A stretch of DNA of 64,000 nt from Idiomarina rhizosphaerae (GTDB lineage: Bacteria > Pseudomonadota > Gammaproteobacteria > Enterobacterales > Alteromonadaceae): the NCBI RefSeq assembly GCF_024159085.1, contig NZ_JAMZDE010000007.1, positions 248,001-312,000 on the forward strand, written 5' to 3'. Each line of letters starts with the position of its first letter. Within the stretch, counting starts at the first letter, position 1. This document shows positions 55,917-64,000 of the stretch, one piece after another. The notes under the pieces are model-generated. The model saw only the letters and a list, made by a program, of their open reading frames with translations, made no database searches and was not told where the DNA came from. The translations under genes and the position numbers were made by a program.

Positions 55917-56801
55917 TTAGCGACTAAGTAACGATTCACGAATGCGGGTTAATTCCACCGACGCATAACGGTGTTCAACGAAGGCATACACATTGGTCAT
56001 TAAAGCCAATTTAAAGTAGTTAACTGCCTGTAATTGCTCGCCTTTCATTTGCATGTACTTGCCAAGATAAAAATAGGCTTCGCACAAACGTTCAGTCAGC
56101 TTTTCCGACTCCCCTAAGTTACGAGTCATACGTTGTAAAAACTCTTCTTCAGAAAGTTTTCCCGCATAAAGCTGTACAATCTGATAACCCCAGTCGGACT
56201 TATCCAGTTTCTCAGCGTTTTGCTCAAGGCTTTTTTGTGCCAACGCGGCATCATTTTCATGTTCGGCGAGAAACAGCCAAATAACACGGTAAGGGTCATC
56301 GGGTTCTTTTTCCAGGTGGTATTCTAAGTCTTCCTGAGAGAGTTTCGTTCTGGCATCGTAATATTCGGCAATACCTCTGTTTAAATAGGCATAACGATGT
56401 TCAGGGTTTAGTTCAATTGCGGAATCAAAGGCTTCGTAGGCGTAATCAAACTCTTGCAATTGCGTATATTGAATACCTAAAAAATTATACGCATCCGCCA
56501 GCCTCGGGTTATATTCTAAAGCCCGGGTAAAATCCATTCTGGCAAGAGTTCTTAAACCGACAGCGTCATATAACGCCCCGCGACGGTAATATAGCTCTCC
56601 GCGCTGTTCCTCCGTTAAATTTTCTCTTAGCATCTGCCCAATGCGCGCCAGTTCAATTTCATAACGAAACTCTGCGCGTTCAGGCTCTGCAAGCACTACA
56701 GTATCAGGTAACTGATTAAATGAACTTTGCGAGGCACAGCCCGTCATGGCACCTAATAACAACAAAGCTCCTATGAACCTAACACCTCTGCGCTCTTGCA
56801 T
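55917..56801 (-). CDS. nlpI: TPR lipoprotein NlpI
   Basis: 294 aa, equal to E. coli NlpI, from the ATG at 56801 with AAGGA 8 bases upstream; an in-frame start 42 bases earlier lacks support. Lipobox MTGC with Cys22, then TPR repeats (ALYDAVGLRTLARMDFTRAL, AYNFLGIQYTQLQEFDYAYE, AYLNRGIAEYYDARTK). It is an outer-membrane adaptor for peptidoglycan hydrolases and the Prc protease. Position after pnp is conserved. Confidence 0.93.
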   Translation of the reverse strand: MQERRGVRFIGALLLLGAMTGCASQSSFNQLPDTVVLAEPERAEFRYEIELARIGQMLRENLTEEQRGELYYRRGALYDAVGLRTLARMDFTRALEYNPRLADAYNFLGIQYTQLQEFDYAYEAFDSAIELNPEHRYAYLNRGIAEYYDARTKLSQEDLEYHLEKEPDDPYRVIWLFLAEHENDAALAQKSLEQNAEKLDKSDWGYQIVQLYAGKLSEEEFLQRMTRNLGESEKLTERLCEAYFYLGKYMQMKGEQLQAVNYFKLALMTNVYAFVEHRYASVELTRIRESLLSR

Positions 56802-56874
56802 AATTTTATCCTTAAATAAACACTGGCCTCTATTACAGCACATTCAATGCCATTCAGGCAAAAAGCAGACATAA

Positions 56875-56900
56875 AAAAACCCCGTTTTCACGGGGTTTTT
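56875..56900 (-). terminator. Rho-independent terminator after pnp
   Basis: Stem AAAAACCCCGT / ACGGGGTTTTT with loop TTTC, 25 bases past the pnp stop. Poly-T follows on both strands; the minus strand serves pnp, and nlpI then needs its own promoter. Confidence 0.93.
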
Positions 56901-56925
56901 AACAAAGCTGAAAAAATCTTTACAA

Positions 56926-59076
56926 TTATTCTTCGCTTTTGCTTTCTTCTTCAGCTGCAGGCTCTGCCGGCGCTTCTGTTGCTGGTTCTTCTTTTTTCTC
57001 AGCGGCTTCTTTCATGCTTAAACGTACTCGACCCTGGCGGTCAATTTCCAGTACTTTAACCGGAACAACATCACCAACTTTCAGGTATTCGTTTACGTCG
57101 TTAACACGCTCTTCTGCAATTTGAGAAATGTGAACTAAGCCATCTTTACCTGGCAGAACAGTAACAAATGCACCGAAGTCTACGATACGCGCTACTTTAC
57201 CCTGGTAAATTTTACCGACTTCAACGTTAGCCGTTAACTGCTTGATTTTCTCAATCGCGGCATCGGCATCGGCCTGGTCGCTTGCTGCAACTTTAATAGT
57301 ACCGTCATCACCAATCTCAATGTTGGTATTGGTTGACTCCGTCAGCTCGCGAATGACTGCGCCACCTTTACCGATAACGTCTTTGATCTTGTCCTGATCA
57401 ATTTTGATGGTGGTAAAGCGAGGTGCATAAGTAGACAGTTCTTCACGGTGACCGCCAATAGCTTCGTCCATCACTTTCAGAATGTGTAAGCGAGCTGATT
57501 TAGCCTGCGCTAATGCACTTTCCATGATGTCGCGAGTAATGCCGTCAATTTTAATGTCCATTTGCAGCGCAGTAATACCATCGGTGTTACCAGCTACTTT
57601 AAAGTCCATATCACCTAAGTGATCTTCATCACCAAGAATATCAGACAGAACAACATGCTTGTCGCCTTCTTTAACCAAGCCCATAGCAATACCCGCTACA
57701 GAAGACTTGATTGGTACACCCGCATCCATCAACGCCAGTGAAGAACCACAAACGGAAGCCATAGAGCTTGAACCGTTTGATTCAGTTATCTCTGAAACCA
57801 CACGAATGGTGTATGGGAATTCGTCGTGGCTAGGCATAACCGCCTGAATACCACGTTTAGCCAAACGACCATGACCAATTTCACGACGTTTTGGTGAACC
57901 AACCATACCCGTTTCGCCAACACAGTATGGAGGGAAGTTATAATGCAGCATGAAGCGATTGGTGTTCATACCGGTCAGCTCATCAATCATCTGAGCATCA
58001 CGATCGGTACCTAAAGTTGCAGTTACCAACGCCTGAGTCTCTCCACGGGTAAACAATGATGAACCGTGAGTACGCGGTAATACACCAGTAGCCACACTAA
58101 TAGCACGAACCATATCAGGGTCGCGGCCATCAATACGCTTTTCACCGGCAATAATACGGCTACGGACAATGTCACTTTCCAGGTCATGGAAAATTTTGCC
58201 AGCTTCTTCTAAATCGACATTTTCATCTTCAGCAGTCAGCTTCTCGACCATCTGCTCTTTAACCTGGTCAAGCTTACCTTTACGTTCTGCTTTGTCGGTA
58301 GTGCGGTAGGCTTCGCCAATACCTTGCTCTGCCAATTCACGTATTTTGGTCTGTAAGCTTTCATCTTTTGCAGGTGCCTGCCAGTCCCACTTCTCTTTGC
58401 CTGCTTCTGCAGTAAATTCAGTAATGGCTTTAATAACGTCCTGCATTGCTTCGTGACCGTACATAACGGCACCAAGCATTTGGTCTTCAGACAGCAATTG
58501 AGCTTCTGATTCAACCATTAAGACAGCTTTATCAGTACCGGCAACCACCAGATCCAGTTTCGAGTTTTCTAACTCATCTGCGGTTGGGTTTAATACGTAT
58601 TCATCGTTCACGACACCAACACGAGCTGCGCCAATTGGGCCTGCGAAAGGAACACCAGAAATAGACAGCGCTGCTGAAGTACCAATTAAGGCAACAATAT
58701 CAGGATTAATTTGAGGGTTTACAGAAACAACAGTTGCAACAACTTGCACTTCGTTCATGAAACCATCAGGGAATAACGGGCGAATTGGACGGTCGATTAA
58801 ACGACAAGTCAGAGTTTCATTTTCGCTTGGACGGCCTTCACGCTTAAAGAAGCCACCTGGAATTTTACCGGCTGCGTAAGTTTTCTCTTGGTAATTTACC
58901 GTTAATGGAAAAAAGTTTTGCCCTTCGCGAGCTTCTTTTTTCGCGACCACAGTCACTAAAACTGTTGTGTCATCGATGCTGGCAAGTACAGAGGCAGTCG
59001 CCTGACGTGCTATTACGCCAGTTTCTAATGTGACTGTATGCTGACCGTACTGAAATTGTTTAGTTATTGGATTCAC
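56926..59076 (-). CDS. pnp: polyribonucleotide nucleotidyltransferase (PNPase)
   Basis: 716 aa from the GTG at 59076, chosen because AGGA lies 8 bases upstream and [19 protein letters not shown] aligns with the known start; a TTG 21 bases earlier is less likely. Two RNase PH domains, KH domain ([20 protein letters not shown]) and S1 domain ([20 protein letters not shown]), with an acidic tail. It degrades RNA 3'-5' in the degradosome. Confidence 0.97.
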   Translation of the reverse strand: MNPITKQFQYGQHTVTLETGVIARQATASVLASIDDTTVLVTVVAKKEAREGQNFFPLTVNYQEKTYAAGKIPGGFFKREGRPSENETLTCRLIDRPIRPLFPDGFMNEVQVVATVVSVNPQINPDIVALIGTSAALSISGVPFAGPIGAARVGVVNDEYVLNPTADELENSKLDLVVAGTDKAVLMVESEAQLLSEDQMLGAVMYGHEAMQDVIKAITEFTAEAGKEKWDWQAPAKDESLQTKIRELAEQGIGEAYRTTDKAERKGKLDQVKEQMVEKLTAEDENVDLEEAGKIFHDLESDIVRSRIIAGEKRIDGRDPDMVRAISVATGVLPRTHGSSLFTRGETQALVTATLGTDRDAQMIDELTGMNTNRFMLHYNFPPYCVGETGMVGSPKRREIGHGRLAKRGIQAVMPSHDEFPYTIRVVSEITESNGSSSMASVCGSSLALMDAGVPIKSSVAGIAMGLVKEGDKHVVLSDILGDEDHLGDMDFKVAGNTDGITALQMDIKIDGITRDIMESALAQAKSARLHILKVMDEAIGGHREELSTYAPRFTTIKIDQDKIKDVIGKGGAVIRELTESTNTNIEIGDDGTIKVAASDQADADAAIEKIKQLTANVEVGKIYQGKVARIVDFGAFVTVLPGKDGLVHISQIAEERVNDVNEYLKVGDVVPVKVLEIDRQGRVRLSMKEAAEKKEEPATEAPAEPAAEEESKSEE

Positions 59077-59103
59077 GTTGCTTTCCTTTACCTTCAAAAT
59101 ATA

Positions 59104-59158
59104 GAGTATCCGGATTGATACTCGTCTTCTCTCTTTATTTATCTCACCGCATAGTATA
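59104..59158 (-). promoter_or_regulatory. pnp leader: -10 element and leader hairpin
   Basis: On the minus strand a TATACT -10 (59153-59158) without a good -35 is followed by a perfect hairpin GAGTATC / GATACTC with 6-base loop (59104-59123). E. coli pnp is autoregulated through an RNase III-cleaved leader hairpin; this one is shorter and only similar in position. Confidence 0.4.
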
Positions 59159-59204
59159 GGGGAATTGTGACGAAATTAAGACCCATAAACCTAAAAAAGA
59201 ATAC

Positions 59205-59230
59205 AAAAAAAGGGCCTGAAGGCCCTTTTT
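59205..59230 (-). terminator. Rho-independent terminator after rpsO
   Basis: Stem AAAAAGGGCC / GGCCCTTTTT with 4-base loop; seven T on the minus strand, 27 bases past the rpsO stop. It separates rpsO from pnp, as in E. coli. Confidence 0.93.
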
Positions 59231-59256
59231 ATTTTATTCTTTTCAGAACGTTTGTC

Positions 59257-59526
59257 TTAGCGACGGATGCCAAGACGTTCTACGATAGCTACGTAGCGTT
59301 TTTCGTCTTTACGCTTCAGGTAATCAAGAAGCTTACGACGGCGGCTAACCATACGTAACAGACCACGACGTGAGTGGTGATCTTTCTTATGTTCTTTAAA
59401 GTGATCTTGTAATTCAGCCAGGTTTTTAGTTAAAAGCGCAACTTGCACTTCAGGAGAACCGGTATCGTTCTCGCCTTGGCCAAATTCTTTTAAAATCTCA
59501 GCTTTCTGTTCAACAGTTAGTGACAT
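59257..59526 (-). CDS. rpsO: 30S ribosomal protein S15
   Basis: 89 aa, standard length. [20 protein letters not shown] and [20 protein letters not shown] with the rRNA-binding HH-SRRGL loop. Binds the 16S central domain. Shine-Dalgarno AGGAG in its leader. Lies between truB and pnp with its own promoter. Confidence 0.97.
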
Positions 59527-59552
59527 GATAACTCCTAAGTTTTGTCAAAATG

Positions 59553-59582
59553 ATCGACGCCAATCACTAATTCAGCATCGAT
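59553..59582 (-). promoter_or_regulatory. rpsO leader hairpin, possible S15 operator
   Basis: In the mRNA, ATCGATGC pairs with GCGTCGAT across a 14-base loop. One T-G pair lies beside a G-C pair, the kind of GU/GC element S15 recognises in its rRNA and E. coli mRNA sites. It sits about 27 bases before the ATG. Confidence 0.4.
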
Positions 59583-59594
59583 ATGAAGGCGGCG

Positions 59595-59623
59595 ATTATA
59601 CTCGTCACCCGCCATAAAAACAA
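59595..59623 (-). promoter_or_regulatory. promoter of rpsO
   Basis: TTGTTT (59618-59623), 17-base spacer, consensus TATAAT (59595-59600) on the minus strand, abutting the truB stop. Predicted leader of about 60 bases. Confidence 0.75.
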
Positions 59624-60556
59624 CTATAAATCCACATGCTCTCGTGCAATAACGCGGCGCGGCCATAATTCCGCATTTTTCACCCGTCCAACGCCAAGAA
59701 ATAGCGAGTTTTCAGTCGTAACCCGCCATTCTTCTGCTTCATTACCATTTTGCTCAGGTAAAGGAATGGGCTGTCCATGCAAAAAGTCGCGAGTTTGCTC
59801 TTGAGTTACTGTTACCACGGGCAATTCGCCCAGTAATAAATCAGCCGGATGCAATAACGCATCCAGAGCTTCATAGCCCTCTTCTGCTATCGCTTCCAGT
59901 TGTTCCAGAGTCACCATAGCGGCTTCTGCTATGTCAGCCACTGCGTTACGGTGTAACATGGAGACGTGAGCACCACAGCCTAGTAACTGACCCAGGTCAT
60001 CAACTAAAGTACGAATATAGGTGCCTTTGCTGCAACTCACTTGCAGGGTCACTTTATTGTCCTGAATACCAAGCAGTTCGATAGAGTGGACGGTGATTGT
60101 GCGCGTTTTTTTCGGTACTTCAATGCCTTGTCGCGCATAATAATATAATGGACGACCTTCGTGCTTCAGTGCCGAATAAATAGAGGGGGACTGTTCCTGT
60201 TCACCAATAAACTGCTTTATTGCGTTAGCAACAGTAGCAGCATCGACTGCAACAGGCTTTTCCTCTACAACTTCACCTTCGGCGTCACTGGTGGTTGTTC
60301 TTACCCCCAGCGTAGCTTCAACCCGGTAGGCTTTATCGGCATCCAACAAATATTGCGAGAACTTAGTCGCCTCTCCCAGACAAACTGGCAGAATACCGGT
60401 TGCCAGAGGATCCAGCGCACCAGTATGACCAGCTTTTTGTGCATTATACAGGCGCTTAACACGCTGCAGGGCATGGTTTGAACTCATGCCCTGCGGTTTA
60501 TTCAATAATACTACGCCCGTGACAGCACGGCCTTTGCGTAGACGAGCTTTAGACAT
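59624..60556 (-). CDS. truB: tRNA pseudouridine-55 synthase TruB
   Basis: 310 aa. VVLLNKPQGMSSNHALQRVK and the catalytic Asp block KAGHTGALDPLATGILPVCLG; C-terminal PUA-like region. Makes pseudouridine 55 in the T-loop of tRNAs. One-base TAATG overlap with rbfA. Confidence 0.97.
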   Translation of the reverse strand: MSKARLRKGRAVTGVVLLNKPQGMSSNHALQRVKRLYNAQKAGHTGALDPLATGILPVCLGEATKFSQYLLDADKAYRVEATLGVRTTTSDAEGEVVEEKPVAVDAATVANAIKQFIGEQEQSPSIYSALKHEGRPLYYYARQGIEVPKKTRTITVHSIELLGIQDNKVTLQVSCSKGTYIRTLVDDLGQLLGCGAHVSMLHRNAVADIAEAAMVTLEQLEAIAEEGYEALDALLHPADLLLGELPVVTVTQEQTRDFLHGQPIPLPEQNGNEAEEWRVTTENSLFLGVGRVKNAELWPRRVIAREHVDL

Positions 60557-60942
60557 TAATCGTCTCCGCTGTTTTCGCTGCTTTTCTTATCTCGTTCACG
60601 AGCTTCCGCAACCAATTTGCCCATACGAATCCCCTCGTTTAAAGAGGCGTCGTGCTGAAATTTTAGTTGCGGAACAATGCGTGCTTTGATGCGTTTACCC
60701 AATAAAGAGCGAATGAAACCTGAGGCTTCATTTAACACTTTTAACGCCTGTTTTATTTGCTCAGGGTCATCTTGGAAAAAGGTAACAAACACTTTGGCAT
60801 AAGCTAAATCACGAGAAACTTCCACGTCGGATACTGTGACCATGCTAACGCGAGGATCTTTTATCTCGCGTTGCAGGATCATAGCGATTTCTCGTTGTAG
60901 CTGGTGCCGTACCCTTTCGGTACGGCTAAACTCTTGAGCCAT
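60556..60942 (-). CDS. rbfA: ribosome-binding factor A
   Basis: 128 aa. [46 protein letters not shown] and the KH-like core with LRFxxD-type block [18 protein letters not shown] 30S maturation and cold-shock factor. 18 bases after infB. Confidence 0.96.
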   Translation of the reverse strand: MAQEFSRTERVRHQLQREIAMILQREIKDPRVSMVTVSDVEVSRDLAYAKVFVTFFQDDPEQIKQALKVLNEASGFIRSLLGKRIKARIVPQLKFQHDASLNEGIRMGKLVAEARERDKKSSENSGDD

Positions 60943-60960
60943 AAATTCCTGTGTCCTTGA

Positions 60961-63651
60961 TTACAGCGTACGTTCAATCTGAATGGTTTCGAAGACTTCG
61001 ATCTGATCGCCTTCTTTGACATCGTTGTAGTTCTTAACGCCGATACCACATTCCATGCCGTTACGAACTTCCTGAACATCGTCTTTAAAGCGACGTAATG
61101 ATTCCAGCTCACCTTCGTAGATAACAACGTTATCACGCAACACGCGAATTGGAGCTGAACGCTTCACCACACCTTCAGTAACCATACAACCAGCTATGGC
61201 ACCAATCTTAGGTGACTTGAAGACATCACGAACTTCGGCCAAACCAATAATCTGCTGTTTAAACTCAGGCTGCAGCATACCGCTCATTGCCGCTTTAACT
61301 TCGTCAATTAAGTCGTAAATAACGCTGTAATAGCGTAAGTCGACATTTTCCTGTTCAACCAGTTTTCTGGCTGCAGCTTCAGCACGAACGTTAAAACCAA
61401 CAACAATGGCATTTGAGGCACTGGCCAGAGAAATATCGGTCTCGGTGATACCACCAACGCCGCTACCAATGATGTTCACTTTCACTTCATCGGTTGACAG
61501 TTTGGTTAAGGCATCAGAAATCGCTTCCAGTGACCCTTGTACATCAGACTTCAGGACGATATTAAGCTCGGCAACATCACCTTCAGCCATGTCCGCAAAC
61601 ATGTTTTCCAGTTTCGCTTTCTGTTGCTTAGCTAATTTCACGTCACGGTATTTACCCTGACGATAGTTAGCAACTTCACGCGCTTTACGCTCGTCTCTTA
61701 CAACCGTTGCTTCATCGCCTGCCTGAGGGACACCGGACAGACCCAGTATTTCTACAGGAATAGATGGACCCGCTTCTTTAATTTCTTTACCGGTTTCGTC
61801 GCGCATCGCACGAATACGACCATATTCAAGTCCGCACAGTACAACATCGCCCTGCTTCAACAGACCGCGCTGAACCAATACTGTTGCTACCGGGCCACGA
61901 CCACGATCCAGACGTGATTCAACCACAATACCTGAGGCCATCCCGGTTTTCTCTGCACGTAAATCCAGTACTTCAGATTGCAGCAAGATAGCTTCTAGCA
62001 GCTCATCAATGCCTTCACCAGTGTGAGCCGACAGTGGAATAAACTGTACGTCACCACCCCAGTCTTCAGGGATAACTTCCAATTGCGACAACTCGTTCTT
62101 CACACGATCGGGGTCAGCGCCTTCTTTATCCATTTTGTTGATAGCAACAACCAATGGAACGCCAGCTGCTTTCGCATGCTGAACCGCTTCTTTGGTTTGC
62201 GGCATAACACCGTCATCTGCTGCAACCACCAAAATAACAACGTCTGTTGCGCCTGCACCACGTGCACGCATAGAAGTAAAGGCGGCGTGTCCCGGAGTAT
62301 CCAGGAAAGTCACCATGCCATGACCGGTTTCAACGTGGTATGCACCAATGTGCTGAGTAATACCACCCGCTTCGCCAGATGCAACTTTGGCCTTACGAAT
62401 GTAATCCAGCAAAGATGTTTTACCATGGTCAACGTGACCCATAACCGTAACGACCGGCGCACGAGGTGCTTCTTCACCGCCTTCCTGACGGTCAGAAAGC
62501 ACTTCTTCTTCCAGCGCATTATCTTTTACTAATGCAGGTTTATGACCCAACTCTTCAACCACCAGGGCGGCGGTGTCCTGATCAAGAATCTGGTTAATGG
62601 TGACCATCTCGCCCATTTTCATCATTGTCTTGATAAGGTCACTGGCTTTAACCGCCATACGGTTAGCAAGTTCACCAACGGTAATGGTCTCACCAATTTT
62701 CACATCACGTTCAACTGGTTGAGCTGGTTTATTAAAGCCCTGTTGCAGCGACGAGCCGCGACGAGCACCTTTACGACGCTTCTCGCGGCGTGGAGTCTCA
62801 TCACTTTCTTCATCTTTACGACGACGTTTCTTACCGCGTTTACGGCTTTTACGTTCTTCATCAAAGTCTTGTGCGTCTTCAGCTTCTTGAGCGGTAGATG
62901 ACGTTGTAAAGTGCACGTCTTCTTTTTCTTGCTGTTTACGTTTTTGCTCTTCTTCTTCCCAGCGTTTTGCATTCTCTTCCGCCAGTTTACGAGCTTCTTC
63001 CGCTTGCGCTTCCGCTTCTTTCTCTGCTTTCTTACGAGCTTCTTCTTCCTGTTGACGCTTCAATTTTTCGGCATCGGCTTTCGCTTTGTCTGCCGCTTCA
63101 CGTTCTTCAGGTGTCATTGCAGCACGCTTTTCAGCTTCTGCTTTTTGACGCTCTTTCTCTTTTTCTTTGCGCAGCTTTTCTTTTTCAGCTTTTTCTTTCT
63201 CAGCCTTTTCGCGTTCTGCTTTAGCCTTGGCTTCCGCTTCTTTACGCTGCTGCTCTTCTTCGCGCTGTTTTTCTTCTTCGCGAAGCTTCGCTTCTTCCGC
63301 TTCTTTCTCTTGTGCTAAGCGCTCTTGTTCTTCACGTTCCTGCTCTTCGCTTGCTGAACGTTTCACGTAAGTACGCTTTTTACGCACTTCTACCTGAACG
63401 GATTTAGAATCTCTTCCACCGCCAACGCTTAACGTACTTTTTGTTTTACGCTTTAAAGTCATTTTGCTGGGTTCAGAGCTGCCGCCACCGCCGTGCTGAC
63501 GATTCAAGTGAGCCAGTAATTTCTGTTTCTCTTCTTCGTTAACAGAATCACCCGCTTTCTTGGTCATGCCCGCTTCAGCGAACTGCTGAACCAGACGATC
63601 AACTGTTGTACCGACATCTGTGGCCAGCTTATCGAGCGTTACTTCTTCCAT
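60961..63651 (-). CDS. infB: translation initiation factor IF-2
   Basis: 896 aa (E. coli 890). N-terminal IF2-associated domain ([20 protein letters not shown]), a long Lys/Glu/Arg/Ala coiled region (about 110-290), then GTPase motifs [33 protein letters not shown] and [11 protein letters not shown], followed by domains III and IV. It places fMet-tRNA in the 30S P site. Internal in-frame starts may give shorter forms, as in E. coli; this was not tested. Confidence 0.97.
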   Translation of the reverse strand: MEEVTLDKLATDVGTTVDRLVQQFAEAGMTKKAGDSVNEEEKQKLLAHLNRQHGGGGSSEPSKMTLKRKTKSTLSVGGGRDSKSVQVEVRKKRTYVKRSASEEQEREEQERLAQEKEAEEAKLREEEKQREEEQQRKEAEAKAKAEREKAEKEKAEKEKLRKEKEKERQKAEAEKRAAMTPEEREAADKAKADAEKLKRQQEEEARKKAEKEAEAQAEEARKLAEENAKRWEEEEQKRKQQEKEDVHFTTSSTAQEAEDAQDFDEERKSRKRGKKRRRKDEESDETPRREKRRKGARRGSSLQQGFNKPAQPVERDVKIGETITVGELANRMAVKASDLIKTMMKMGEMVTINQILDQDTAALVVEELGHKPALVKDNALEEEVLSDRQEGGEEAPRAPVVTVMGHVDHGKTSLLDYIRKAKVASGEAGGITQHIGAYHVETGHGMVTFLDTPGHAAFTSMRARGAGATDVVILVVAADDGVMPQTKEAVQHAKAAGVPLVVAINKMDKEGADPDRVKNELSQLEVIPEDWGGDVQFIPLSAHTGEGIDELLEAILLQSEVLDLRAEKTGMASGIVVESRLDRGRGPVATVLVQRGLLKQGDVVLCGLEYGRIRAMRDETGKEIKEAGPSIPVEILGLSGVPQAGDEATVVRDERKAREVANYRQGKYRDVKLAKQQKAKLENMFADMAEGDVAELNIVLKSDVQGSLEAISDALTKLSTDEVKVNIIGSGVGGITETDISLASASNAIVVGFNVRAEAAARKLVEQENVDLRYYSVIYDLIDEVKAAMSGMLQPEFKQQIIGLAEVRDVFKSPKIGAIAGCMVTEGVVKRSAPIRVLRDNVVIYEGELESLRRFKDDVQEVRNGMECGIGVKNYNDVKEGDQIEVFETIQIERTL

Positions 63652-63677
63652 AGTCTGTTGTACCTCCGCTGATCGTT

Positions 63678-64000
63678 CTACTGTTCTTCATTGAACCAGC
63701 AAATATTGCGAGCTTTCATAATTAAATCGCCAGCCTGCTGTTCATTTAATTCTTCAATATCGGCTAAGTCGTCAACACCCTGTTCCGCTAACTCTTCCAA
63801 AGTTGTCACGCCTTTGCTGGCTAATACATAAGCCAGGTGACGCTCCATTCCTTCCAGGTTTAACAGTGTGTCATCTGGTTCAGCCGATTCCAGAGATTCT
63901 TCTGTAGCCAAAGCTTTCGTGGTTAAATAAGCACGCGCTCTGCCACGTAATTCTTCTACGATATCTTCGTCCATTCCTTCAATATCAAGGAATTCTGCAA
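63678..64000 (-). CDS. nusA: transcription termination/antitermination factor NusA, C-terminal part (cut by window edge)
   Basis: About 107 codons visible, open through the right edge ([20 protein letters not shown] begins before the in-frame ATG at 63974, which is therefore internal). Contains the second acidic repeat ([37 protein letters not shown]) and the conserved end ARNICWF. NusA modulates RNA polymerase pausing. First in the nusA-infB-rbfA-truB-rpsO-pnp order. Confidence 0.95.
   Translation of the reverse strand, partial: AEFLDIEGMDEDIVEELRGRARAYLTTKALATEESLESAEPDDTLLNLEGMERHLAYVLASKGVTTLEELAEQGVDDLADIEELNEQQAGDLIMKARNICWFNEEQ

Overview
The window looks like a chromosomal segment of a marine gammaproteobacterium of the Alteromonadales, most like Idiomarina (inference from gene content, gene order and moderate GC; no database was searched). 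Nearly everything is conserved housekeeping sequence. No CRISPR array, insertion sequence, prophage or plasmid gene was seen, and no stretch over 300 bases lacks a gene or an RNA.

Layout. (1) 1-4670, minus strand: the upstream part of a Tad/Flp pilus operon (Flp pilin, TadG-like, TadE-like, two paralogous proteins of unknown function, an extra tiny pilin-like protein, CpaB/RcpC, and the start of the secretin CpaC/RcpA, which runs off the left edge). It reads AT-richer than its surroundings. (2) 4765-8657: queE/queC (queuosine precursor), nagZ, and an S41 protease-like lipoprotein. (3) 8689-11718: fadE and its likely regulator psrA, with a palindromic operator. (4) 11833-20562, minus: trkH, kdsA, a DUF819 transporter-like protein, SirB2, a response regulator with a decayed HD-GYP domain, prmC, prfA, hemA. 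(5) 20695-25688, plus: lolB, ispE, prs, rplY (long L25/CTC form with a structured leader), pth, ychF, ending in a strong terminator. (6) 25699-29924, minus: a tight four-gene set of cupredoxin, GGDEF/EAL protein, DUF3034 outer-membrane protein and exported truncated haemoglobin. (7) 30119-32194: fumC and a short-chain dehydrogenase. (8) 32271-32898: a five-tRNA operon (Met, Leu-TAG, Gln, Gln, Leu-CAG) with stable-RNA promoter and terminator. (9) 32906-54780: ubiF-like, an EamA transporter, then miaB-phoH-ybeY-corC-lnt, a small membrane protein, and leuS-lptE-holA-nadD-rsfS-rlmH-mrdA-mrdB-mltB-rlpA-dacA-ybeD-lipB-lipA. This matches the E. coli tRNA-ubiF-miaB...lnt and leuS...lipA neighbourhoods joined together. 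(10) 54790-64000, minus: a metzincin-like protease, nlpI, pnp, rpsO, truB, rbfA, infB and the end of nusA.

How the genes work together: region 9 couples tRNA modification, 16S rRNA maturation (YbeY), ribosome silencing (RsfS), 23S methylation (RlmH), lipoprotein and LPS export (Lnt, LptE) and cell-wall elongation (PBP2, RodA, RlpA, MltB, PBP5) with lipoate synthesis. Region 10 is the transcription/translation operon. The parts least explained by known biology are the paralog pair inside the Tad operon and the copper-protein/c-di-GMP/porin/globin set.
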